From assembly GCA_964532155.1 (NCBI GenBank), contig CAZHGN010000002.1, positions 19,041 to 83,040 on the forward strand: DNA of 64,000 nt. The letters are read 5' to 3'. The notes under the pieces were generated by a model, which ran no database searches, was not told the origin of the DNA, and worked only from the letters and a program-made list of their open reading frames with translations. Both the position numbers and the translations under genes were made by a program. Of this stretch, positions 8,008 through 15,650 are shown one piece after another; within the stretch, counting starts at the first letter, position 1; every line of letters starts with the position of its first letter. The stretch is from HGM11416 sp964532155 (GTDB lineage Bacteria; Bacillota; Clostridia; Christensenellales; Borkfalkiaceae).

Positions 8008-10401
8008 ATGTATAATGTTGTAAAGAGAGACGGAACTGTAGTATCATTCGATTTGGGCAAAATTAGGGCGGCAATCGTCAAGGCGTTCGAGGCAAGCAGC
8101 AGAGAAATCGACGATAACGTGATAGATTTTATCGTACTCAAAGTCACGGCTGATTTTTCTTCTAAGATAAAAGACGGCAAGGTCGCCGTTGAGGAAATTC
8201 AGGACAGCGCCGAAAAGGTGCTGAGCGAAGCAGGCTATTACGACGTTTCCAAAAACTATATACTTTACCGTAAAAACCGCGAAAAAATCCGCAATATCAA
8301 AAGTACTATTATAGATTATAAAGAACTCGTCGACAGCTACGTCAATTCGATCGATTGGCGCGTTAAAGAAAATTCGACGGTAACCTATTCGGTCGGCGGA
8401 CTTATCTTGAGTAACTCTGGTGCGATAACGGCAAACTATTGGCTTTCCGAAGTGTACGATCGCGAGATCGCCGACGCGCACAGAAACGCCGAAATTCACA
8501 TTCACGACCTTTCAATGCTTACCGGTTATTGCGCGGGTTGGTCGCTTAAACAACTTATAAAAGAGGGTTTGGGCGGAGTTGTCGGCAAGATAACCTCTTC
8601 GCCGGCAAGCCATCTTGCGACGTTGTGTAATCAAATGGTCAACTTCCTCGGCATTATGCAAAACGAGTGGGCAGGCGCGCAAGCGTTTTCTTCGTTCGAT
8701 ACCTATCTTGCGCCTTTCGTAAAAAAGGACAACCTCACTTACGGCGAAGTTAAAAAGTGCATCGAATCGTTTATTTACGGCGTAAACACGCCCAGCCGTT
8801 GGGGTACTCAGGCGCCTTTCTCGAACGTAACGCTCGATTGGACTGTTCCCGCCGACCTTGCCGAGCTTCCCGCGATCGTAGGCGGCAAGGAGCAGGATTT
8901 CAAATATAAGGACTGCCAAAAAGAAATGGATATGGTAAACAAGGCGTTTATCGAGATCATGATCGAGGGCGACGCCAACGGGCGCGGTTTCCAATATCCC
9001 ATTCCGACCTATTCCATCACTCGCGATTTCGATTGGTCGGAGACCGAAAACAACAAGCTTCTTTTCGAAATGACCGCAAAATACGGCACGCCGTATTTCA
9101 GCAACTATATTAACAGCGACATGCAACCGAGCGACGTAAGGAGTATGTGTTGCAGACTGCGCCTCGATCTTCGCGAACTTCGCAAAAAATCGGGCGGGTT
9201 CTTCGGCAGCGGCGAAAGCACCGGTTCGGTGGGCGTGGTAACCATTAACATACCGCGTATCGCATACCTTGCTGCGGACGAAGCCGACTTCTATAAGAGG
9301 CTCGATAAACTTATGGATATAGCCGCGCGCTCGCTCAAAGTAAAGCGCAACGTCATCACCAAGCTTTTGGACGAGGGGCTTTATCCGTACACCAAGCGTT
9401 ACCTCGGCACTTTCGCCAACCACTTCTCTACGATAGGTCTTATCGGTATGAACGAGGCTTGCCTTAACGCAAAGTGGCTGAGAAAGGACCTTTCCGACAA
9501 GGCGGCGCAAGAGTTTACCAAGCAAGTTCTCGTTCACATGCGTTCGAGACTTTCCGATTATCAGGAACAGTACGGCGATCTTTACAACCTCGAGGCAACG
9601 CCCGCGGAGTCCACGACTTACAGAATGGCAAAGCACGACGTTAAGGATTTCCCCGACATAATCACGGCGGCGCCTAAGGGCGAAACGCCTTTCTATACGA
9701 ACAGTTCGCATTTGCCGGTCGGCTACACCGAGGATATTTTCTCCGCGCTCGACGTACAAGACGAATTGCAAACGCTTTATACTTCGGGTACGGTATTCCA
9801 CGCGTTCCTCGGCGAAAAAATGCCCGATTGGAAGTCTGCCGCCAACCTCGTAAGAAAGATTGCGGAAAACTATAAACTGCCTTATTACACTCTTTCGCCT
9901 ACTTATTCGGTATGCCGCAAACACGGTTATCTGAACGGCGAAAAGTACACTTGCCCCATTTGCGGAGAGACTACCGAGGTTTACAGCCGTATCACCGGTT
10001 ATTATCGTCCCGTTCAAAACTGGAACGCGGGCAAAACGCAAGAATTCAAAGAAAGAAAACTTTACGACGTAACGAACCCCGCTTATCAGCCCACCAAAAA
10101 GTGCGATGCGGAGCAATGCGAAACCGCCGCTACGGAGCAGACCGCTTGCGCTCCCGCTCTCGACGGACTTACACTCTTTACCACGTCTACTTGCCCAAAA
10201 TGCAAGGCGATAAAGGCGATTTTTGACAAGGGCGGCGTTAAGTATAACGTGGTCGACTGCTATGCCGACAGAGCGCTCGTCGACGCATACGGCGTAACCA
10301 ACGCACCCACGCTCGTCGTGCCGAACGGTGATTCGTATACCGTCTATCGCGGAGAAGGCGACATACGCAAGTTCTACGACGAACTTCGCAAAAAGGCTTA
10401 A
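8008..10401 (+). CDS. nrdD: Anaerobic (class III) ribonucleotide reductase with C-terminal glutaredoxin-like domain
   Basis: Reduces ribonucleoside triphosphates to deoxy forms under anaerobiosis with a glycyl radical. The 797-residue protein begins with an ATP-cone (MYNVVKRDGTVVSFDLGKIR). The catalytic barrel includes SNVTLDW and GSGESTGSVGVVTINIPRI. The C-terminal part has zinc-site cysteines (C636, C649-P-I-C652) and the glycyl radical loop RITGYYRPV with the radical glycine near 664. After a Cys-rich linker, residues about 720-797 form a glutaredoxin/NrdH-like domain with CPKC (729-732) and APTLVV, the cis-Pro region. ATG 8008 aligns with the usual ATP-cone start; an earlier in-frame ATG at 7957 would add unrelated residues. 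The ribosome site is weak. No nrdG activase gene is adjacent. Confidence 0.95.
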   Translation: MYNVVKRDGTVVSFDLGKIRAAIVKAFEASSREIDDNVIDFIVLKVTADFSSKIKDGKVAVEEIQDSAEKVLSEAGYYDVSKNYILYRKNREKIRNIKSTIIDYKELVDSYVNSIDWRVKENSTVTYSVGGLILSNSGAITANYWLSEVYDREIADAHRNAEIHIHDLSMLTGYCAGWSLKQLIKEGLGGVVGKITSSPASHLATLCNQMVNFLGIMQNEWAGAQAFSSFDTYLAPFVKKDNLTYGEVKKCIESFIYGVNTPSRWGTQAPFSNVTLDWTVPADLAELPAIVGGKEQDFKYKDCQKEMDMVNKAFIEIMIEGDANGRGFQYPIPTYSITRDFDWSETENNKLLFEMTAKYGTPYFSNYINSDMQPSDVRSMCCRLRLDLRELRKKSGGFFGSGESTGSVGVVTINIPRIAYLAADEADFYKRLDKLMDIAARSLKVKRNVITKLLDEGLYPYTKRYLGTFANHFSTIGLIGMNEACLNAKWLRKDLSDKAAQEFTKQVLVHMRSRLSDYQEQYGDLYNLEATPAESTTYRMAKHDVKDFPDIITAAPKGETPFYTNSSHLPVGYTEDIFSALDVQDELQTLYTSGTVFHAFLGEKMPDWKSAANLVRKIAENYKLPYYTLSPTYSVCRKHGYLNGEKYTCPICGETTEVYSRITGYYRPVQNWNAGKTQEFKERKLYDVTNPAYQPTKKCDAEQCETAATEQTACAPALDGLTLFTTSTCPKCKAIKAIFDKGGVKYNVVDCYADRALVDAYGVTNAPTLVVPNGDSYTVYRGEGDIRKFYDELRKKA

Positions 10402-10442
10402 GAAAGGCGAACCGCTAATTAAAGCCGTAAATAAAATAACGG

Positions 10443-10474
10443 AAAAGCTCCCTCTTAAAACGGCGGAGCTTTTT
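10443..10474 (+). terminator. Intrinsic terminator after nrdD
   Basis: AAAAGCTCC, a short loop, GGAGCTTTTT. Confidence 0.8.
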
Positions 10475-10580
10475 ACAACCTTAAGAGCGAAGTCGTGCTG
10501 TTTTCGTGCGTAAAAGCGGTTGTATTATTACGGTTTTTTTCGGTTTAAGAAAATACGGAGCGCTAATACGGCGCACTAAC

Positions 10581-10619
10581 GGTAAAAAACTTGTGTTTTT
10601 TACCTGCATATTGTATAAT
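10581..10619 (+). promoter_or_regulatory. trxB-like gene promoter overlapped by a perfect inverted repeat
   Basis: TTGTGT (10591-10596), 17-bp spacer, TATAAT (10614-10619). The -35 element lies in the loop and right arm of GGTAAAAAAC-TTGT-GTTTTTTACC (10581-10604), a perfect 10-bp inverted repeat. This placement suits a repressor site, but the protein that would bind it is unknown. Confidence 0.6.
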
Positions 10620-10684
10620 AAAAAGAACGTATTAAACGCAAGCCGCCGTCTACGGAACGTTCGGCTTGTAAACGAAGGTAGAAT

Positions 10685-11599
10685 ATGATTTACGATATTA
10701 TTGTTATCGGTGCCGGCGCTTCGGGTATGACCGCCGCGCTGTACGCGCTTAGGAGCGGAAAGACCGTGCTTATGATCGAGCAAAGCGGTGTGGGCGGACA
10801 AATAGCCGATTCGCCCAAGGTGGAAAATTTTCCGACCTTGCCCGAAATCAGTGGCAGCGATTTTGCCGATAAATTTTTTGAACAAGTAACCGCTTGGGGT
10901 GCCGAGCTCGAATACGACAGAGTTTGCGAAGTCGTAAAAGAGGGCGAGGGGGATTTTACCGTAAAAACCGAGTACGGCGAATATAAATCACGTGCGGTGA
11001 TTGCCGCAACTGGTGTTAAGCACAGGCATTTGCGCGTGCCCGGCGAGGAAGATCTTATCGGAAAAGGCGTATACTTTTGCGCTCTTTGCGACGGACCTTT
11101 TTATAAGGATAAAGAAGTTGCGCTTATCGGCGACGGCAATACCGCAATGCAATACGCTCTTATTCTTTCGGGCATTTGCTCCAAGGTATGGCTTTTAACC
11201 CTTACCGAGCGATTTTTCGGCGATAAAATTTTGGAAAAACGCATCGCGGAAAAGACCAATATAATTCATCTTTCCAACACTTCGGTTACCGCTTTTAACG
11301 GAAGCGATTCTCTCGAATCTATCGAATACGTAAAGACTGACAGCGGCGAAAAAGCAACGCTTAAAGTTCCCGCGGCGTTCGTTTCTATCGGTCAAATTCC
11401 CGACAACGGGCTTTTCGCTTCGCTCGCGCGTATAGACGAAAAGGGGTATTTCGAATATAGCGGCGACGGTACTACGGTGACGGCGGGCTTTTTCGTTGCG
11501 GGCGACTGTAGGGCGAAAAAGGTTCGTCAACTGACCACCGCAGTGTCGGACGGGGCGGTTGCCGCCGTTTCGGCTTGCGAATATATAGACAAACTGTAA
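10685..11599 (+). CDS. trxB: Thioredoxin-reductase-like flavoprotein
   Basis: A 304-residue flavin disulfide reductase. It has the N-terminal FAD motif IVIGAGASGMTAALYALRSG, the redox pair CALC (C132, C135) followed by DG, a second Rossmann motif IGDGNTAMQYA, and the C-terminal FVAGDCR flavin motif. The usual NADPH-binding HRRxxxR stretch after the second Rossmann fold is absent; here it reads LLTLTERFFGDKILEKR. The second Rossmann motif is also atypical. Clostridia have ferredoxin-dependent and other thioredoxin reductases lacking NADPH motifs, so the electron donor is uncertain. It lies 283 bp after the nrdD-redoxin fusion and could reduce that domain (inference). AAGGTAG precedes the ATG. 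Confidence 0.85.
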   Translation: MIYDIIVIGAGASGMTAALYALRSGKTVLMIEQSGVGGQIADSPKVENFPTLPEISGSDFADKFFEQVTAWGAELEYDRVCEVVKEGEGDFTVKTEYGEYKSRAVIAATGVKHRHLRVPGEEDLIGKGVYFCALCDGPFYKDKEVALIGDGNTAMQYALILSGICSKVWLLTLTERFFGDKILEKRIAEKTNIIHLSNTSVTAFNGSDSLESIEYVKTDSGEKATLKVPAAFVSIGQIPDNGLFASLARIDEKGYFEYSGDGTTVTAGFFVAGDCRAKKVRQLTTAVSDGAVAAVSACEYIDKL

Positions 11600-11603
11600 T
11601 AGG

Positions 11604-11620
11604 CGATAATCGACCTATAG
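11604..11620 (+). repeat. Dispersed 17-bp motif, copy 1 (exact)
   Basis: CGATAATCGACCTATAG between trxB and the aldolase gene. Local context ATAGG-CGATAATCGA-CCTAT forms a 5-bp stem, followed by GATTTTTT further on, so it may act as a weak terminator. Confidence 0.75.
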
Positions 11621-11671
11621 CTTGATTTTTTACCGCTTGCGGCATATTTTGCGAGCGTTACGGACGGCATT

Positions 11672-12322
11672 ATGTATAATAAAAACGAAGTGGCTTGCGC
11701 GCTCGAGCGCGAAAAAATAATGGCTATTATCAGGGGCGTTCAAAAAAATGACGTGCCTAATCTTTTGAACGCGCTTTACGAGGGCGGCGTGCGTGCCGTC
11801 GAATTTCCGTTCGGCGAAAACGAGGACGAAACCGCTGAAACGATTTTTGAAGCCGTTAAATCTTTCGGCGACAAAATGTATATAGGCGCCGGAACGGTTA
11901 TCAATACCAAGCGGTTTGAACTTTCCTTATCTTCGGGCGCCGGTTACGTTATAACGCCGGTGTGCGATCTCGGGCTTGCCGAGGCGTGCAAGGCGACTAA
12001 ACTTTGTTCTATAATCGGCGCGTTCACTCCGACCGAGGTAAAGGAAGCCGACAACGCCGGTGCCGATTTCGTCAAACTTTTCCCGGCGGACGCGTTCGGA
12101 CCGTCGTATATCAAGGCTATTCTCACACCGCTAAAAGGTATAAAAATTGCGGCGTTCGGCGGCATAAATCTATCGAATGCCGACGATTATTTTAAAGCTG
12201 GGGCTACGCTTTTGGGCGTGGGCGCCGACCTTGTGGATAAACGTGCGATTGCATGCCGTGCGTTCGATAAAATTTCGGCTAAAGCGGCGGAATACGTTCG
12301 CATTGCGAATTGTAATAAATAA
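11672..12322 (+). CDS. eda: KDPG/KHG aldolase
   Basis: Cleaves 2-keto-3-deoxy-6-phosphogluconate (or 4-hydroxy-2-oxoglutarate) to pyruvate and an aldehyde, in uronate and Entner-Doudoroff metabolism. The 216-residue length fits the family. Visible motifs are IMAIIRGV, GGVRAVEFPFG (usually VEVT or VEFTF), IGAGTVIN, VITPVCD and the Schiff-base lysine in DFVKLFPAD (K135). The C-terminal phosphate site GGINLSNADDYFKAGATLLGVG (split as GGINLSN and AGATLLGVG) is intact. It stands alone between trxB and mntP and is not in a uronate operon. No convincing ribosome site is seen. It could handle ketodeoxy acids from the glucuronate branch that the glycan locus may feed. Confidence 0.9.
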   Translation: MYNKNEVACALEREKIMAIIRGVQKNDVPNLLNALYEGGVRAVEFPFGENEDETAETIFEAVKSFGDKMYIGAGTVINTKRFELSLSSGAGYVITPVCDLGLAEACKATKLCSIIGAFTPTEVKEADNAGADFVKLFPADAFGPSYIKAILTPLKGIKIAAFGGINLSNADDYFKAGATLLGVGADLVDKRAIACRAFDKISAKAAEYVRIANCNK

Positions 12323-12350
12323 GAATTAAAACCGAGGGCTAAAGTTAAAA

Positions 12351-12935
12351 ATGGGTATACTCGAAATAATCGTAGTCGGCATAGGTCTTTCGATGGACGC
12401 ATTCGCCGTTTCGATATGTAAAGGTCTGAAAATGAACGGATTTAGCGCGAAAAAAGCGTTAATCATATGCGCGTTTTTCGGCGGTTTTCAGGCGTTAATG
12501 CCGCTTATCGGCTATTTTGTCGGCGGGCTGTTCGAACAATATATAACCGCGGTCGACCACTGGATTGCCTTCGTTTTGCTTGCATTCCTCGGAATAAAGA
12601 CCATAATCGAAAGCGTAAGGGATAAAGACTTTGAAACTTCCGACCGCACCGACGAGCCGCTCGACTTAAAAGAACTTCTTCTTATGGCGATTGCGACGAG
12701 CATAGACGCGCTCGCCGTGGGAATTACGATGGCGTTTCTCGATTTAGCGGTAGGCATTTGGGGTGCGATCGCCATAATCGGCAGTTTAACCGCGTTGATT
12801 TGCTTTGCGGGTGCGTTTATCGGCTATAAATTCGGCTCGAAGTTCAAAAAAGTTGCCGAAATTATCGGCGGCTCGGTGCTTATTCTCGTCGGGCTTAAAA
12901 TTTTGCTCGAGCACTTGGGAATACTGTTTTTCTAA
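12351..12935 (+). CDS. mntP: Manganese efflux pump MntP
   Basis: A 194-residue membrane protein of the MntP/DUF204 family, which exports Mn2+. It has six hydrophobic segments arranged as two repeats, each with the acidic signature: GIGLSMDAFAVSICKGLK near residue 15 and ATSIDALAVGITMAF near residue 120. The charged loop SVRDKDFETSDRTDEPLD separates the halves. It starts 28 bp after the aldolase gene and may be co-transcribed. The gap is too short for a yybP-ykoY manganese riboswitch, so metal control at the RNA level is not seen here. Confidence 0.93.
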   Translation: MGILEIIVVGIGLSMDAFAVSICKGLKMNGFSAKKALIICAFFGGFQALMPLIGYFVGGLFEQYITAVDHWIAFVLLAFLGIKTIIESVRDKDFETSDRTDEPLDLKELLLMAIATSIDALAVGITMAFLDLAVGIWGAIAIIGSLTALICFAGAFIGYKFGSKFKKVAEIIGGSVLILVGLKILLEHLGILFF

Positions 12936-13075
12936 AAGATTTTTCGTTCGCTTCGTCAAACGAGAATTGATAGGCGTTCGGTTGCGGTTTACGCTATGCT
13001 TGCAATAGTCGTTCGTAAAATAGTGCGAATATCGCTCGGCTTCGGTCAATAATAATTGCGAAAAAATAAATATCG

Positions 13076-13106
13076 GCGGCAAAAATTCCTTTTGCCGCTT
13101 TTTTTC
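13076..13106 (+). terminator. Intrinsic terminator after mntP
   Basis: GCGGCAAAA-attcc-TTTTGCCGC followed by TTTTTTT. Confidence 0.88.
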
Positions 13107-13117
13107 GGCGCTAATCG

Positions 13118-13146
13118 TTTACAAAAGCGTCGTTTTATGTTATAAT
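13118..13146 (+). promoter_or_regulatory. Sigma-A-type promoter for the pcrA gene
   Basis: TTTACA (13118-13123), 17-bp spacer, TATAAT (13141-13146). Confidence 0.75.
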
Positions 13147-13197
13147 CCTAACGTTGATTTCATGGCTTTACCGCCAAAAACGCAAGGAGGGCGCCCG

Positions 13198-15603
13198 ATG
13201 ACCGATTTTTTAAAGGGACTTAACGACAAACAACTCGAAGCGGTGCTCGATACAGAGGGATACGTGCTCGTCTTTGCGGGGGCGGGGAGCGGCAAAACTC
13301 GCGTTTTAACGGCGCGCGTGGCTTATCTGATAACCGAAAAGGGTGTTCCGTCGTCTAATATTTTGGCGATTACCTTTACCAACAAGGCTGCCGATGAAAT
13401 GAAAGAACGCCTTGCGCAAATGCTTGGCGACATAGGCGGCGCATGGGTTTCTACCATACATAGCATGTGCGTTAAAATATTGCGCACGAACGCTTCGCGC
13501 TTGGACGGTTACGACGCCAATTTTACCATATACAGCGAAGTCGACAAAAACAACGTGCTCAAGCGCATTATTCAGTCGATGAACTTGGAGCCCGATAAGT
13601 ATTTAAAAAACGCAAAATACCATATATCCGACTGCAAAAACAGGGATATGTCGCCGATGGATTTCAAGCGCGAATGCAAACTGCCAGAAGCGGGTACGTA
13701 CGCTCAGATTTACTACGCGTACGACGAGGAACTTAGGCGTTCGAACGCATTCGATTTCGACGATTTGCTCGTAAAGACTTATCATCTTTTGTGCGACGAC
13801 GTCGAAGTGCGCGAGTATTATGCAAGAAAATTCCGCTACGTTCACATCGACGAGTTTCAGGATACCAACACCATTCAGATGTCGATTGCGCGCATGCTGT
13901 GCAGCGAGCACGGCAATTTGTTTGCGGTCGGCGACGACGATCAAAGCATTTACGGCTGGAGGGGTGCGGAAATCCGCAACATTCTCGAATTCGAGCATAC
14001 CTTTAGCGGTGCAAAAATACATAAACTCGAACAAAACTACCGCTCAACCAAGCGCATTTTAAAGCTTGCCAACAAAATTATATCGGCAAATTCAATGCGC
14101 AAAAAAAAGGAACTTTGGACGGATAACGACGACGGCGAGCGAGTTGAGGCGAAAATTGCCGACGACGGCGAGCAAGAAGCCGTTTTCGTCGCTTTAAAAA
14201 TAAGGCAGGCGATAGCTGCAGGCGCAAAGGCGAGCGATTTTGCCGTTCTTATGCGAGTCAACGCGCTTTCGCGCGGGTTCGAGCAAGAATTTATAAAATA
14301 CGGCATACCGTATAAGGTTTTCGGCGGTTTTAAATTCTTCGAGCGTAAGGAAATCAAGGACCTTGCCGCGTACTTCCGAGTGCTGACCAATCCGCTCGAC
14401 AACGAGAGTTTGCTTCGCATAATCAACGTGCCTAAGCGCGGAATAGGCGATAAAACGGTCGACGCGCTCGTTAAATATTCCGCCGACTACGGTTTGAGTA
14501 TTTTCGACGGACTGTGCGACGTCGACGCGCTTCCGCTTGCTTCGGGCGCTAAAAACAAGCTGACCGAACTCAGAAAACTTATCAGCAAGCTTACGACCGC
14601 CGCGCAAGTTCTGCCGCTTAGGGATATTTTTTCCGAAGTGGTCGAAAAAACTGCGTTTCTATCACAGTTCGAGGATGACACCGAAGAAAATCACAGCAAA
14701 AAATTGAACGTAAGCGAATTTCAAAACTCTATCGAAGAATTTGCGTCGCTAAACGACGGCGCGACGCTTTCAGACTATCTTAATTCCATTTCGCTTTCAA
14801 GCGATACCGACGAGATCGAGGACGGAAATTTCGTTTCCGTCGCGACCATACACTCGGTCAAGGGCTTGGAGTTTCCGACGGTCTTCGTGACCGGTTTGGA
14901 AGAGGGGATTTTTCCCCTTTCGCGTGCGCAAGACAACGATTCCGATATGGAAGAAGAACGACGTCTTATGTACGTCGCGATAACTCGTGCCGAAAAAAAG
15001 TTATATCTTACGCGTTCGCAAAACCGTTTTCTTTACGGCAAGCGGCAATATATGGGGCAAAGTACCTTTTTAACAGAGCTTGCGCCCGAGCTCGGCTTGG
15101 CTCGGCAGAGCGGGCGTGCGCCTCAATCCGACGGCTACGGTTCGCGTTACGGCGGCGGTAATTACGGCGGTTACGGCGGCTATGGCGGTTATGCAAAGGG
15201 TGGCGGTAACGGCGGTTACCGTTCGCAGGGAGCGCGCCGCGACGTCGATAAGTACGGCTATACGTCCGATAACGACGATTACGGCTATTTGGAAAGTGGT
15301 TCGGGTAGCTCGTTCGGCGGCGGCTCGGGTAACGGTAAAAGCACTTATTCGTTCTTGGGTTCTTCCGGACTTTCGTCTTCTAAATCTTCGCCGTCGGCTA
15401 AACCTAAAACGGCAACGCAAAAGGGCGAAAAAGATAATTCGGCGTATAAGCCGGGTGCAAAGGTTCGCCACGTTAAGTTCGGCGAAGGTACGGTTATTAG
15501 CGTAAGCGGCGAGGGTAAGAGTTTTATTGCGGTCGTTTCCTTCCCGGGCGTTGGCGTAAAATCGCTTGCGGTTGCATACGCTCCGATGGACGTTATAAAG
15601 TAA
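13198..15603 (+). CDS. pcrA: PcrA/UvrD-type 3'-5' DNA helicase
   Basis: SF1A helicase for replication-fork upkeep and repair, 801 residues. Motifs: LNDKQLEAV (Q motif), FAGAGSGKT (Walker A, about residue 30), ITFTNKAADEM, HIDEFQDTN (Walker B, about 218), GDDDQSIYGWRGA, EQNYRST, VATIHSVKGLEFPTVFV and MYVAITRAEKKL. Between the motor core and the C-terminal Tudor-like domain (GAKVRHVKFGEGTVISV, known in PcrA/UvrD to contact RNA polymerase) lies about 110 residues of low complexity, first Gly/Tyr then Ser/Gly (about 642-752). ATG 13198 has AAGGAGG 7 nt upstream; the longer frame from 13162 lacks a ribosome site. It likely forms an operon with ligA 47 bp downstream. Confidence 0.95.
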   Translation: MTDFLKGLNDKQLEAVLDTEGYVLVFAGAGSGKTRVLTARVAYLITEKGVPSSNILAITFTNKAADEMKERLAQMLGDIGGAWVSTIHSMCVKILRTNASRLDGYDANFTIYSEVDKNNVLKRIIQSMNLEPDKYLKNAKYHISDCKNRDMSPMDFKRECKLPEAGTYAQIYYAYDEELRRSNAFDFDDLLVKTYHLLCDDVEVREYYARKFRYVHIDEFQDTNTIQMSIARMLCSEHGNLFAVGDDDQSIYGWRGAEIRNILEFEHTFSGAKIHKLEQNYRSTKRILKLANKIISANSMRKKKELWTDNDDGERVEAKIADDGEQEAVFVALKIRQAIAAGAKASDFAVLMRVNALSRGFEQEFIKYGIPYKVFGGFKFFERKEIKDLAAYFRVLTNPLDNESLLRIINVPKRGIGDKTVDALVKYSADYGLSIFDGLCDVDALPLASGAKNKLTELRKLISKLTTAAQVLPLRDIFSEVVEKTAFLSQFEDDTEENHSKKLNVSEFQNSIEEFASLNDGATLSDYLNSISLSSDTDEIEDGNFVSVATIHSVKGLEFPTVFVTGLEEGIFPLSRAQDNDSDMEEERRLMYVAITRAEKKLYLTRSQNRFLYGKRQYMGQSTFLTELAPELGLARQSGRAPQSDGYGSRYGGGNYGGYGGYGGYAKGGGNGGYRSQGARRDVDKYGYTSDNDDYGYLESGSGSSFGGGSGNGKSTYSFLGSSGLSSSKSSPSAKPKTATQKGEKDNSAYKPGAKVRHVKFGEGTVISVSGEGKSFIAVVSFPGVGVKSLAVAYAPMDVIK

Positions 15604-15650
15604 CTTGTTGCAGGTAGCAGCGGCGCGAAAAGCGCAACTGAGGTAACATT

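Noticed and set aside
7749..8015. Open frame upstream of nrdD
   Set aside because: It spans the NrdR boxes and promoter; no ribosome site or similarity.
8512..10116. Long open frame (534 codons) on the minus strand
   Set aside because: It lies wholly inside nrdD, which has catalytic motifs throughout. Antisense frames are long here because of the codon bias; no domain is seen.
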